DNA of 39,060 nucleotides from Patescibacteria group bacterium (GCA_038065255.1 JBBTRI010000018.1:1-39060), one strand, 5' to 3'. Positions 14,807 to 23,619 are shown, counted from the first letter of the stretch. The notes: generated by a model from the sequence alone, not told the origin. Numbers and translations are program-made.

Positions 14807-16477
14807 ATGAAAAAAGCAAAACAGCGCAGCGGTGCAGAGCTTCTAATTGATTGTCTGCGCACTCAGGGCGTGAAATATATTTTTGGCATTCCTGGTGCCG
14901 CTATCATGCCGATTCTTGAGGTGCTCCGAAGTGAGCACGCTGTTTCCAGTACGCCACAGTTCATTCTATGCCGGCATGAGCAGAATGCCGCATTCATGGC
15001 GCAGTGTTGGGGGCGCCTGACAGGCACTCCCGGCGTTTGCTTGGTGACGGCGGGGCCCGGAGCAACAAACGCGCTCTCCGGTATTGCAACAGCAACAGCC
15101 GATCGAGACCCCGTACTTGTTATTACCGGCGAAACATCAACTGCCGAACATTTCAAAAAAACACATCAAACTATTTTGACCGCCGAGCTCTATGGCCCCG
15201 TTACCAAATGGAGCGCGGATGTTATTCATACCCACTCCATACCGGAAGCTGTCTCAACCGCATTTCATATTGCACTTTCACCCCACCAAGGAGCGGTGCA
15301 CCTCGCGCTGCCTATCAATGTGCAGACAGCGCTCACATCCGCGGTTCCGATTGCCCACCATGGCACAGAGCCGCAGAGTATGGCAAGCGCAGAAGAAGTG
15401 CTTCAAGCGACAGATCTGTTGCGTAAAGCTCGTTTTCCCGTGGTGCTCCTTGGTCTTGGCGCGCGTACGCCAGATAATGCCATCGCGGTACGGCATTTTT
15501 TGGAACGACATCAGATGATTGTTGTTGGAACATTCGAAGCGGCAGGCGTTGTGTCGCGAGACTTAGCGCATTTGTTCTGCGGACGTGTTGGCCTGAAAGC
15601 CCGGGAGCCAGGTGATATTGCTCTTGAGAAAGCTGATCTTGTGGTAACGATTGGGTATGACATTGTGGAGTATACTCCTGCGCTTTGGGGATGCACACCC
15701 GGTAAAAATGTGATTCATATTGATGATATTCCTGCAGACACTGATCAGGAATACCAGCCTGTTGTGGAACTCGTCGGACATATTGCAGAAAACCTTGGCA
15801 GACTTTCCGTGTCTCGACATTCACTCAGTGTGCCAACAGCAGTGAAAAAAGCCCAAGCACTATTGAGAAGTGAACAGGAGCGTGGCAAGCATCGCTCAAC
15901 AAGCCCTGTTCATCCGCTACGCTTTATCTATGAAGCACGCCGCGTGCTGCCTGACAATACAATCGTGATTTCCGATGTGGGCGCGCACCAGATGTGGTTG
16001 GCGAAATACTTTTTCTCCTACGAACCACTTACACTGCTGTTCAGTATGGGATTTCAGACAATGGGGGTTGGGTTGCCGTGGGCAATCGCCGCATCACTGG
16101 CGCGTCCGGGCGTTCCCATTCTTTCAATTTCCGGGGATGGTTCGTTTTTGATGAGCGCTACAGAGCTTGAAACAGCCGTGCGTCTGAAGGCACCGATTGT
16201 GCATGTGGTATGGCGGGATGGGAGTTATAATCTTGTAAAAATTCAACAACTTGAGGCATACGGCAAAGGATTTGCCGTTGAGTTTGGCAATCCGGACATC
16301 GTGGCATTTGCAAAAAGTTTTGGTGCGCGCGCCTATCGCATTACGAAACCATCGCAGATTGCGCCGACACTTAAAAAAGCACTTCGCGAACGGAAACCGA
16401 CTATTATTGATATGCCGGTCGACTACCGCGACAATCTTTCATTGCTGCGTCCCAAAGAACTATTGAGAATCACATAG
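14807..16477 (+). CDS. alsS: Acetolactate synthase, catabolic (AlsS-like) thiamine-diphosphate enzyme
   Basis: The 556-aa protein has the normal length and domain order for the family. The N-terminal PYR domain has FGIPGA and the catalytic Glu in CRHEQNAAFMA, followed by VTAGPGATNALSGIATA. A central Rossmann-like domain comes next (about 190-330). The C-terminal PP domain carries the ThDP-binding GDGSFLMSATELETAVRL...DGSYN. The pattern is closer to Bacillus-type AlsS than to IlvB: there is no FAD-binding insert I can recognise and no regulatory ilvN beside it. It condenses two pyruvates to acetolactate, leading to acetoin or to branched-chain amino acids. No acetolactate decarboxylase gene is in the window. 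The upstream in-frame ATG at 14744 lies before the promoter -10 and is rejected. Confidence 0.85.
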   Translation: MKKAKQRSGAELLIDCLRTQGVKYIFGIPGAAIMPILEVLRSEHAVSSTPQFILCRHEQNAAFMAQCWGRLTGTPGVCLVTAGPGATNALSGIATATADRDPVLVITGETSTAEHFKKTHQTILTAELYGPVTKWSADVIHTHSIPEAVSTAFHIALSPHQGAVHLALPINVQTALTSAVPIAHHGTEPQSMASAEEVLQATDLLRKARFPVVLLGLGARTPDNAIAVRHFLERHQMIVVGTFEAAGVVSRDLAHLFCGRVGLKAREPGDIALEKADLVVTIGYDIVEYTPALWGCTPGKNVIHIDDIPADTDQEYQPVVELVGHIAENLGRLSVSRHSLSVPTAVKKAQALLRSEQERGKHRSTSPVHPLRFIYEARRVLPDNTIVISDVGAHQMWLAKYFFSYEPLTLLFSMGFQTMGVGLPWAIAASLARPGVPILSISGDGSFLMSATELETAVRLKAPIVHVVWRDGSYNLVKIQQLEAYGKGFAVEFGNPDIVAFAKSFGARAYRITKPSQIAPTLKKALRERKPTIIDMPVDYRDNLSLLRPKELLRIT

Positions 16478-16491
16478 AATAGTGGTATACT
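16463..16491 (+). promoter_or_regulatory. Promoter of the small coiled-coil gene
   Basis: TTGAGA (16463-16468), a 17-bp spacer and TATACT (16486-16491) with an extended TGG precede the ATG at 16520 by about 28 bases. The -35 lies at the 3' end of the acetolactate synthase gene. Confidence 0.6.
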
Positions 16492-16519
16492 CAATAAACA
16501 CTCTAATCATATATTTTTT

Positions 16520-16798
16520 ATGTCTCAAGCCACACCACAGGATATCACTAATGTGGAACTTGCACGGATGATCAAAGAAGGATTTGATAACACTGCCTCA
16601 AAAGAGGATCTTGCACGAGTAGAAGGAAGAATGACCTCAGTAGAAGGGAAAATAACCTCAATTGAGGCAAAAATGGCTACAAAAGAAGACCTCAAGAACG
16701 AGATTGGAAAGCTCCGTTCGGATATGATCGATTATATTATTTCAAAAGCAGACGCAAATAAAGTGGCGCGATTGGAACCGTTTCCTCAAAGCTTTTGA
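16520..16798 (+). CDS. Small coiled-coil protein of unknown function
   Basis: This 92-aa hydrophilic protein contains heptad-like repeats of the form 'VEGRMTSVEGKITSIEAKMATKED' (split here into repeated V/I-E-x-K units, residues about 34-60). They predict a coiled coil that could trimerise or tetramerise. Short proteins with this 'SVEGRL' repeat are frequent in Patescibacteria, but I know of no assigned function. It is monocistronic with its own promoter, and the next gene is convergent (ends at 16825). Confidence 0.65.
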   Translation: MSQATPQDITNVELARMIKEGFDNTASKEDLARVEGRMTSVEGKITSIEAKMATKEDLKNEIGKLRSDMIDYIISKADANKVARLEPFPQSF

Positions 16799-16824
16799 GA
16801 GTAAAAGAGCACCATCAAACCACA

Positions 16825-17646
16825 TCAATTTTTAATGGCTTTTCCCGCGATTACCCAGCAATAACGAGAGAGGAATGGGAGAAACCGCAGCACAAAATGA
16901 TCAATTCGAGAAAGAATTGTAAAAGCGCTTTTATAGTACTTTGCATCATAGATAATTTTTTTCCAGTACCTTTCATTGTTCGGATGAATTCGTTCGCCGA
17001 TGAAAAACCATACAAAAATAAAGAGCGTGAATAGATGGAAAGTTTTGATTTCTAGTTTTGAGAAATAATTTTTTATTAATTGTATGTCGCTAAATGTCAA
17101 GGGGTGCTCATTGTCGGTGCGAACATCTGAGGCCATGGCACGGTAGACATTTATCAATGGGTTATACGCGAGGGGTTCTAAAAAAACAAATACTCCTCCA
17201 TATTTGAGTGATTGCGTTACGCAATCAAGAGTTTTTTGAATATCAACATGGTGGAGAATATTGCATGCGAGAATGGCGTCAAAAGGAGCATCGGCACATC
17301 GGAACTGTTCAGCGGATCCATGGATGGTACAAACCAAATGCTCAACTCCATGCCGCCGTGCAAGATGCTTGGTGTGCTCAAGCATTTGTGTTGAGATATC
17401 AAGTGCAGTAACTCGCGCCCCCTGTAGTGCGCAATAGACGACTTCCTCGCCAAGCCCACAGCCAAGTACGAGAATTTTTTTCCCATTCATGGGAGATAGT
17501 GCGTCGGCAATGAAGCGGTATTCTGGAGCTGTTGCGCATTGAAACTGCGCAGACGGATCGCAATTATGGATATTTGCGCTCTGTGCCCACTCATCATGGA
17601 AGCATTCTTCGGTTTTGTAATTATTTTTTTTTATGAAGAAGGGCAT
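16825..17646 (-). CDS. SAM-dependent methyltransferase (UbiG-like) with hydrophobic C-terminus
   Basis: The 273-aa protein has a Methyltransf_11-type core. Motif I is ILVLGCGLGEEV (about 58-69), followed by VTALDISTQML, then FDAILACNILHHVD and LKYGGVFVFLEPL. After the core, a hydrophobic stretch (about 200-222, LFTLFIFVWFFIG) and another near the end suggest membrane association, so a lipid-linked sugar or other membrane substrate is plausible. It starts three bases after the stop of the second methyltransferase and is surely in the same operon. Confidence 0.75.
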   Translation of the reverse strand: MPFFIKKNNYKTEECFHDEWAQSANIHNCDPSAQFQCATAPEYRFIADALSPMNGKKILVLGCGLGEEVVYCALQGARVTALDISTQMLEHTKHLARRHGVEHLVCTIHGSAEQFRCADAPFDAILACNILHHVDIQKTLDCVTQSLKYGGVFVFLEPLAYNPLINVYRAMASDVRTDNEHPLTFSDIQLIKNYFSKLEIKTFHLFTLFIFVWFFIGERIHPNNERYWKKIIYDAKYYKSAFTILSRIDHFVLRFLPFLSRYCWVIAGKAIKN

Positions 17647-17649
17647 ATA

Positions 17650-18243
17650 CTAGATTTGAAGTGGTATACACACAATGCCGTGTTGGATAGCAAGTCGCGA
17701 ATTGATGAATTCCGAATGGATGATAGAGAAAAAGCGTTGTACAAGCGCAAGCTTTTCTTCGGGAGGTCGTATGTAGTGTCCTCTATCCAAACGCACCATG
17801 CATCGCTGCAGGCGTCCGGGTGGGTAGGGAATAATGTCTGCAATCAAAAACACCTTCGGCCGCATTGTTGCTATGAGCCGAAATAGTTGTTCGCAATCAG
17901 CATCGCTCAGATGGTGCATGACGCTGATAAGTAACACAGCTTCATGGTACTGCGATGAGAGAAGCGGTGAGGTGAGGACATTATCGCATACAAACTGCGC
18001 TTGGGAATATGTGCGGTAGGTGCGTTTGGCGTGATTAATGTATAAAGCATTTGAATCGATGCCCGCATAGGGCAGCGTGAGGCTTGGGTCAAAAAAATCC
18101 CCCGTTCCGCAGCCGATATCAACAATCGAACCACATTGCATGGAAGAGATCCAGGATCGAACGAATGATTTGGTGCCAATCTGATCTCCGGCTATAATCC
18201 CCCGTAGAGAATTATAAAATAATGGAATTTCAAAAAGATGCAT
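17650..18243 (-). CDS. SAM-dependent methyltransferase
   Basis: The 197-aa protein begins MHLFEIPLFYNSLRGI, a common start in small class I methyltransferases. Motif I is IVDIGCGTGDFF (about 39-50), followed by YAGIDSNALYI, then AVLLISVMHHLSD and PKVFLIADI. The substrate is unknown. The reading frame extends 60 codons upstream without family similarity, and that part opposes the divergent membrane-protein gene. I therefore chose the ATG at 18243, which shares the palindrome ATGCAT with the ATG of that gene. It is first in an operon with the methyltransferase at 16825. Confidence 0.7.
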   Translation of the reverse strand: MHLFEIPLFYNSLRGIIAGDQIGTKSFVRSWISSMQCGSIVDIGCGTGDFFDPSLTLPYAGIDSNALYINHAKRTYRTYSQAQFVCDNVLTSPLLSSQYHEAVLLISVMHHLSDADCEQLFRLIATMRPKVFLIADIIPYPPGRLQRCMVRLDRGHYIRPPEEKLALVQRFFSIIHSEFINSRLAIQHGIVCIPLQI

Positions 18244-19932
18244 ATTCGCGTTTGGAAATTGATTGAATGGATCAGGCAACCTCAGTGGTTGTCGCTTGGT
18301 GTTGTGTTGGTAGTAGCAATGGTATTTTCTCCAATATACAATACGAATGATGATGTGAGTATGGCGCGCATGGCAAGCGGCACGTATGATGGAATACCAA
18401 ATCAGCGACTTGTCTATATTCATCCATTTTATGGATTTATTCTCTCAAAACTCTATGCTTTATTTCCCAACATTCCTTGGTATGGCGTCGCGTCCTTGGT
18501 GATCCTTGCGCTCTCCCTCTATTGTATCACGCGGTGCATACAATCTCGGTATGGTACAACACTAGTGGCATACGTTGCAACACTCTATATAGGTAGCGTG
18601 TATGCCGTTGCAGTGCTTTTTGTACAATACACAGCTATTGCAAGCCTGGCTGGGATGAGCGGATGTGTTGCGCTTTGTTGCGGTGCCATAGCTCCAAGGG
18701 GCGCGCCTCGCCACTCTTTTGCTCTTGGTGCGGTTCTTGTTGTGGCATCCCTTCTTCTTCGAGAGAATGCGTTTTTGTACACTGCCGCATTGGCACTGCC
18801 GCTGATGCTGTATGCTCTGTGCACCGCGCCTTCCAAAGCGCAGAGACGCACACTAGGGATGTATCTGGGGGGTATTGTCGTTTTGTATGTTGTGTTGCGA
18901 GCTTCATCTGCTTTTGTGTATGCCCAATCCGATGACTGGAAAGAATATATGCACTGGAGCTCTGTGCAGGCATACTATCACGCGTATGACATTGTCAATT
19001 ATGAGAAAAATAAAGAATACTATAGCACACTTGGCTGGTCGGAGAATGATTACACTATGCTGACGACATGGTTTTATACCGATGAGCAGCGATTTTCAAC
19101 AGAAGCAGTGGCGGGGGTTCTCACTAGTGCTTTAAAAAAAAATCTCTCTCGTGAGGGAGTGTTCTTTACGCTCAATACGCTTGCTAAGCAATTATCAGAA
19201 TACAGTTTGGAGCTATTGATTTTTCTGGAATTTCAACTCTTTATTTTTGTGTCCGTAGTGCGAAAAAAAGGGAGGCTGTTTGCGTATGGTTCGCTTCTTG
19301 TTCTTGGAGCTCTTCTTATGCTCTATTTGGCATTTTTGGGAAGGCAGCTGCCCAGCAGGTTTGTGTACCCGCTTCTTCTGACCATATCGATCTATGGGTT
19401 GTATCTGTTTCCCCAAGATTCAAACAATGACACATTCTCTTCAAAAGGAATTGCAATCCTCTGTGCTGTGCCAATGATATTTTTTGTGGTGCAATGGGCG
19501 GCATTTGCGCGCCTGAATGATGTGCGCATAGCTCAGTACGCCGCAATTCTTAGCAGCCTTCCAAAAGGAAAACTTATTTTCAATTGGGATTCGTCATTGC
19601 CAATGCACTGGACAAGTATTTTTGATACTCTCCACGATTATCGAGAGAGGGATATCGCCGGAAATGGATGGCCGCAGCGCTCGCCCTACGACAGGGCTCT
19701 TTTTGCTAAATATGGTATTCATGACGTGTATAGCGATGCCGTGGATAATCCAAATGTATATCTTGTGGCGTTGCCCGAATATCTTGAAATACTCAAAAAG
19801 TATCTCGCTGAACACTATCATAAAGAGGTCAGAGTTATTGTTGACCGCAGTTTTGATGTTCGCGATGACGGCTTGTCGCCACCATTACTGCACACGGCGC
19901 AGCTTGTGCGACTTCAAAGCGTGCAGCGCTAG
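18238..19932 (+). CDS. Polytopic membrane protein, GtrII/GT-C-like, unknown function
   Basis: The 564-aa protein has about ten predicted membrane segments. The first extracytoplasmic loop reads NDDVSMARMASGTYDG...RLVYIHPFYGFILSKLY; the acidic pair near the end of the first membrane segment is typical of GT-C and GtrII-like glucosyltransferases. The soluble C-terminus (about 440-564) has a lone WDSSLPMHW-type segment. The neighbours, two methyltransferases and the GT2/GT-C pair, suggest work on a surface polysaccharide or glycoprotein. I cannot assign a substrate. The start codon overlaps the start of the divergent methyltransferase, so one of the two starts may be wrong or both are leaderless. 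Confidence 0.6.
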   Translation: MHIRVWKLIEWIRQPQWLSLGVVLVVAMVFSPIYNTNDDVSMARMASGTYDGIPNQRLVYIHPFYGFILSKLYALFPNIPWYGVASLVILALSLYCITRCIQSRYGTTLVAYVATLYIGSVYAVAVLFVQYTAIASLAGMSGCVALCCGAIAPRGAPRHSFALGAVLVVASLLLRENAFLYTAALALPLMLYALCTAPSKAQRRTLGMYLGGIVVLYVVLRASSAFVYAQSDDWKEYMHWSSVQAYYHAYDIVNYEKNKEYYSTLGWSENDYTMLTTWFYTDEQRFSTEAVAGVLTSALKKNLSREGVFFTLNTLAKQLSEYSLELLIFLEFQLFIFVSVVRKKGRLFAYGSLLVLGALLMLYLAFLGRQLPSRFVYPLLLTISIYGLYLFPQDSNNDTFSSKGIAILCAVPMIFFVVQWAAFARLNDVRIAQYAAILSSLPKGKLIFNWDSSLPMHWTSIFDTLHDYRERDIAGNGWPQRSPYDRALFAKYGIHDVYSDAVDNPNVYLVALPEYLEILKKYLAEHYHKEVRVIVDRSFDVRDDGLSPPLLHTAQLVRLQSVQR

Positions 19933-19950
19933 GGGGTATCTGATACACTG

Positions 19951-21210
19951 ATGCATATGACTCGACGAACAAACACACGCATTCTTATCCTTGGCGCAGG
20001 ATTCGGCGGCGTCTATACCTATAAACATCTTCACAAGCTCTTTTGCGGCACGAAAGATGTGGAGATTGTGATTGTCAACGAACATAATTATTTTTTGTTC
20101 ACTCCGTTTTTGCATGAGATAGCAACGGGCGGTATATCTCCCGAGCATGCACTCGAACCATTGCGCAAGCTGTTTCCATGCTGTGAAACAAAGCTTCACT
20201 TAGCGCGTGTTGAACAATTGTTGCCAAGCCAAAAGATGGTTATGACATCAGCAGGGCCCATTGATTATGATTATTGCGTGGTGGCGCTTGGCGGAAAAAC
20301 GAATTATTTTGGGGTGAAGGGGGCGGATGAACATGCATTCGGACTCAAATCTCTTGCCGACGCGCTGCGGATAAAAAAGCATTATATTCGTTTGTTTGAG
20401 CGCGCACTGTTCGTTGCGGATGCTGAAGAGAGGAGGCGCCTACTTAGAATATGCATTATTGGCGGAGGGCCGACTGGCGTGGAGCTTGCAGCGGAAATGG
20501 CGGAATTTGTCTATGACACATTCAAAAAACTCTATGGCGCTCGCATTGTTGAGAATGCAGAGATTATTCTATTACATCGGGATACTGAACTTATTGGGCA
20601 GTTCTCTCGCGAATTCCGTCGCAAGGCGCTGCGCACACTGCGGTCAAAGGGTGTGACGGTGCGGCTTGAGACATCTGTCGGGCAGGTGGCGAGTGATCAC
20701 GTGATCCTTTCCACTGGCGAACGCATTGAAACATCAACGGTCGTTTGGGTTGCCGGAGTAACGCCTTATGAAGTGAATTCATCGTCCGGTCTTACCTGCG
20801 ATGCGTTTGGGCGCATGAGCGTGCGACAGACATTGCAGCACGTGGATTTTGATTCTGTTTTTGCGCTTGGCGATTGCGCATGCTTTACCAATAAGGGCGA
20901 AGACAGACCTGTGCCGGCATTGGCGCAAGTGGCCGTGAAACAGGCATCGGTTGTTGCAGAAAATATATATCGCCACATGAACATCAAACCCTTGAAAACA
21001 TTTTATTACAAACCATCCGGCATGCTGATTTCGCTGGGGCGATGGATGGCATGTGCCGAAATAGGCCCCTTTAAGATTTCCGGTCCGTTTGCATGGTGGC
21101 TCTGGCGCACCATTTATCTTGGAAAAATTCTCTCATTCGAGAAACGCATCCGCATCACCGTCGATTGGACAATTGATTCTTTTGCGCCGCGCGACATCTC
21201 AGAGTTTTGA
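19951..21210 (+). CDS. ndh: Type II NADH dehydrogenase (NDH-2)
   Basis: The 419-aa flavoprotein has the N-terminal FAD motif ILILGAGFGGVYTYKHL. NEHNYFLFTPFLHEIATGGISP follows, characteristic of NDH-2, then the NAD-binding motif ICIIGGGPTGVELAAEMAEF and the second FAD motif VFALGDCACF. PALAQVAVKQ follows, and there is an amphipathic C-terminal region that would sit on the membrane surface. NDH-2 passes electrons from NADH to a quinone without pumping protons. In a cell with a reduced respiratory chain it may simply reoxidise NADH. An in-frame ATG six bases downstream (19957) is an equally good start. Confidence 0.85.
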   Translation: MHMTRRTNTRILILGAGFGGVYTYKHLHKLFCGTKDVEIVIVNEHNYFLFTPFLHEIATGGISPEHALEPLRKLFPCCETKLHLARVEQLLPSQKMVMTSAGPIDYDYCVVALGGKTNYFGVKGADEHAFGLKSLADALRIKKHYIRLFERALFVADAEERRRLLRICIIGGGPTGVELAAEMAEFVYDTFKKLYGARIVENAEIILLHRDTELIGQFSREFRRKALRTLRSKGVTVRLETSVGQVASDHVILSTGERIETSTVVWVAGVTPYEVNSSSGLTCDAFGRMSVRQTLQHVDFDSVFALGDCACFTNKGEDRPVPALAQVAVKQASVVAENIYRHMNIKPLKTFYYKPSGMLISLGRWMACAEIGPFKISGPFAWWLWRTIYLGKILSFEKRIRITVDWTIDSFAPRDISEF

Positions 21211-21233
21211 GTGATGAAGCAAAACATGGTACG
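21205..21233 (+). promoter_or_regulatory. Possible promoter upstream of the small membrane peptide
   Basis: TTGAGT, a 17-bp spacer and TACGAT lie just after the NDH-2 stop region, about ten bases before the ATG at 21244. Spacing is right but the -10 is weak. Confidence 0.35.
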
Positions 21234-21243
21234 ATAGGGATGT

Positions 21244-21351
21244 ATGAAACATAAAGTGCGCGTGATGATTGGAGCCGGTATTGTAGTCGCTGCGCTAACA
21301 CTAGGTGCGCTTGCACTGCTTTTCCAAACCATTCAGCGCGCATTTCGCTAA
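21244..21351 (+). CDS. 35-residue single-span membrane peptide
   Basis: The reading frame begins MKHKVRVMIGAGIVVAALTL and ends FQTIQRAFR. It has a basic N-terminus, one hydrophobic segment (about 8-27) and a basic tail. It fills the gap between NDH-2 and the intramembrane protease almost completely, with four bases to the next start. This argues for a genuine small gene in the operon rather than noise. It could be a subunit or regulator of either neighbour; nothing in its sequence says which. Confidence 0.5.
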   Translation: MKHKVRVMIGAGIVVAALTLGALALLFQTIQRAFR

Positions 21352-21355
21352 CCCC

Positions 21356-22180
21356 ATGCGACGACTTTTTAAATTTCAACTTTTTTTGTATACCGTTGCG
21401 CTGTTCGCTGTAGCGCAGGGCTTGGCGCTCTTTGTCGCCGAGCAGCTTTCGTCTATCCGCACATTTGCCGTTACGCCGCTGTTCGATGGCATGTCAGTGA
21501 TGTATTTTCTGGTATTCTTTTTTGCCGTCACGCTTTTTTTTCTCATTCTCTTTCATGTGTATCGTGGCAACTTGCTGTATCGATTGCTCTTTGTCGCAGT
21601 TGTTTTTGCCGGCCTACTGAAACTGTTTGAACTTGTCTTTCCGACATCACTTTCTGCAATCGTTGCGATTGTGTTTATTCTCGGGCTCTTTTTGCTGCCT
21701 GTGGTATGGATCCATGACCTCATCGTGCTTTTTGCGGGTGCCGGCATTGGCGCAATTTTTGGTTTGCAATTCCATTGGTCGTTTGCCATTGTCCTTTTGG
21801 TTATTTTATCCCTCTACGATATCATCGCAGTCTTTATTACCAAGCACATGATTGTGATGGCGCATGAACTTATTAAACGGAATTGTACGTTCGCACTTAT
21901 TATTCCGGAGCATATCCGTCAATTCAGAGCGGGGCTCATGGCGGTACAGCCGGGATCGGGGTTTCTTATTCTTGGCGGGGGAGATATTGTGCTCCCTATG
22001 TTTTTGACAGCAAGCGCCTATGCAGAGCGCCCGATTGCCGGTTGGACAGCCATTGTTGGTATGTGCTTTGGCGTGCTACTCAACCACATTTGGCTAACAA
22101 GCTCCCGTGCACCACTGCCTGCTCTGCCGTTTATCTCATTGTGTGGTATTGTTGGCGCACTTTTGGGATTTATTGCTTAA
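21356..22180 (+). CDS. Presenilin / signal-peptide-peptidase-like intramembrane aspartyl protease (family A22)
   Basis: The 274-aa protein has about nine predicted membrane segments and carries all three signature motifs of GxGD aspartyl proteases in order and in hydrophobic context. These are SLYDII (YD at 154-155), LGGGDIVLP (GGGD at 207-210) and LPALPF (PAL at 255-257). The family cleaves membrane-spanning peptides, such as signal-peptide remnants, inside the bilayer. It is well known in eukaryotes and archaea and less common in bacteria. The start at 21356 gives a normal N-terminus. It lies 11 bases before a solute-binding protein gene and shortly before the pilin array, all of which make signal peptides. 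Confidence 0.8.
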   Translation: MRRLFKFQLFLYTVALFAVAQGLALFVAEQLSSIRTFAVTPLFDGMSVMYFLVFFFAVTLFFLILFHVYRGNLLYRLLFVAVVFAGLLKLFELVFPTSLSAIVAIVFILGLFLLPVVWIHDLIVLFAGAGIGAIFGLQFHWSFAIVLLVILSLYDIIAVFITKHMIVMAHELIKRNCTFALIIPEHIRQFRAGLMAVQPGSGFLILGGGDIVLPMFLTASAYAERPIAGWTAIVGMCFGVLLNHIWLTSSRAPLPALPFISLCGIVGALLGFIA

Positions 22181-22190
22181 TACGTACTCT

Positions 22191-23618
22191 ATGAAAACAC
22201 CGAACTATACATTTCTGAAGCGAGGCATGGCCGGGGTTGTACTTGTGTTGAGTTTTTCACTTATCGGCGCCCAGTGTACGGGTCCAACCGGAGGCGGCAA
22301 GGCTTTACAACAAGCATCTCAGCCGGTTGTGCTTCAATACTGGCGGGTTTTTGATGAACAAGACAGGCTTGCGCCGATAATCACGGCATATAGCCAGCTC
22401 CATCCGAATGTATCAATAGAGTATAAGCGCTTCCGCTATGAAGAATATGAACGCGCACTTCTCGAAGCATTCGCAGAGGATCGCGGACCGGATATCTTTT
22501 CCATTCCCAATAATGATATCGATCACCACTTCACCAAGCTGCTGCCCCTGCTGCCGCAAATGACAACGGCCACGCTTGTTGAAGAAGGACTGCTGCAGAA
22601 GAAAAAAGTTCCCCAGATTATGGTGACAAAGGGGTTGACGGGTGCGGACATGCGGAGGCAGTTTGTTGATACAGCCAATGATGATGTTATTCGCCATGAT
22701 GCCGACGGTAATGAGCAGATCATGGCTCTGCCGCTGGCAATCGATACACTCGCGCTCTACTACAATAAAGACCTCCTCAACAACGCCGGCATTGCCGATC
22801 CGCCTCATACGTGGCAGGAATTTGTGGATGACGTACAGAAGATGACCGTTGTTGATGAAAATACCGGCGAACTCAAGCAGTCCGCTGCAGCATTCGGCGC
22901 CGGAGCAAATATCCAACGCTCGCCGGATATTTTGGCAACTATCATGATGCAGCGCGGCACACGCATGGTAACAGGAGGAAGGGTAGACTTCACGGCAGTG
23001 CCGCAGATTAAAGATCCGGAAAGCATGCCAGCAGTAGACTCCATGTTTCTCTATACCGACTTTGCGTCTCCCATCCGCCCTGCCTATACCTGGAGCGAAG
23101 ACATGCCCGACAGCTTTGAAGCTTTCGCACAAAAACGGACCGCATTTTTCTTCGGCTATTCGTACCATGCCCAGATGCTCCACGAACGCGCTCCTGATGT
23201 GAGGTTCGGCGTTACGCCCATGCCGCAGTTCAGTGAATCGTACAAAGTGACAGCAGCAAATTATTGGGTGGAAGCAGTGTCCAAAAAAACAGCGCATCCA
23301 GACTACGCATGGGATTTTATCCAGTTTGCAACTGCCGCAAAAAACGTGGTACCGTACCTTGAGCAAACGGGGCGGCCCACGGCGCTACGAGAACTTATCG
23401 AAAGCCAGCTGAAAAAAGAAGATGTTGGCCCCTTTGCATCACAGGTGCTTTTTGCGCGCAACTGGTACCATGGCAGAGCCCCTGATCAAATGGAAAAAGC
23501 CTTTGTAGAGGCAATTACCGCAAGCCTTGCTTCCAAGGGGGGCGGACGGTCTGCTGAAGGCCCCAAACTTCAGGCTATTCTCGATAAGGCTCGTGAAAAA
23601 ATCCAGGAAGGATATTGA
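22191..23618 (+). CDS. Family 1 extracellular solute-binding protein
   Basis: The 475-aa protein has an N-terminal signal segment (about 12-30, VVLVLSFSLIGAQC). The Cys could be a lipid anchor, but the Gln before it does not fit the lipobox well. A cluster-C type binding fold (SBP_bac_1/8, MalE/UgpB-like) follows: LQYWRVFDEQDRLAPIITAY, EDRGPDIFSIPNNDI, PLAIDTLALYYNKDLLNNAGI and a long C-terminal helix region. Homologues bind sugars or glycerol-3-phosphate for ABC importers. No permease genes follow; instead the pilin array begins one base after the stop. The N-terminal extension to 22107 overlaps the protease gene and is rejected. Confidence 0.8.
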   Translation: MKTPNYTFLKRGMAGVVLVLSFSLIGAQCTGPTGGGKALQQASQPVVLQYWRVFDEQDRLAPIITAYSQLHPNVSIEYKRFRYEEYERALLEAFAEDRGPDIFSIPNNDIDHHFTKLLPLLPQMTTATLVEEGLLQKKKVPQIMVTKGLTGADMRRQFVDTANDDVIRHDADGNEQIMALPLAIDTLALYYNKDLLNNAGIADPPHTWQEFVDDVQKMTVVDENTGELKQSAAAFGAGANIQRSPDILATIMMQRGTRMVTGGRVDFTAVPQIKDPESMPAVDSMFLYTDFASPIRPAYTWSEDMPDSFEAFAQKRTAFFFGYSYHAQMLHERAPDVRFGVTPMPQFSESYKVTAANYWVEAVSKKTAHPDYAWDFIQFATAAKNVVPYLEQTGRPTALRELIESQLKKEDVGPFASQVLFARNWYHGRAPDQMEKAFVEAITASLASKGGGRSAEGPKLQAILDKAREKIQEGY

Positions 23619-23619
23619 T

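Noticed and set aside
16795-17034. 79-codon plus-strand frame after the coiled-coil gene
   Set aside because: It lies antisense to the 3' end of a clear methyltransferase and has no similarity to anything recognisable.
22413-23366. 317-codon minus-strand frame
   Set aside because: Antisense to the family 1 binding-protein gene, whose frame has clear motifs; the His/Cys-rich translation is typical of a shadow.
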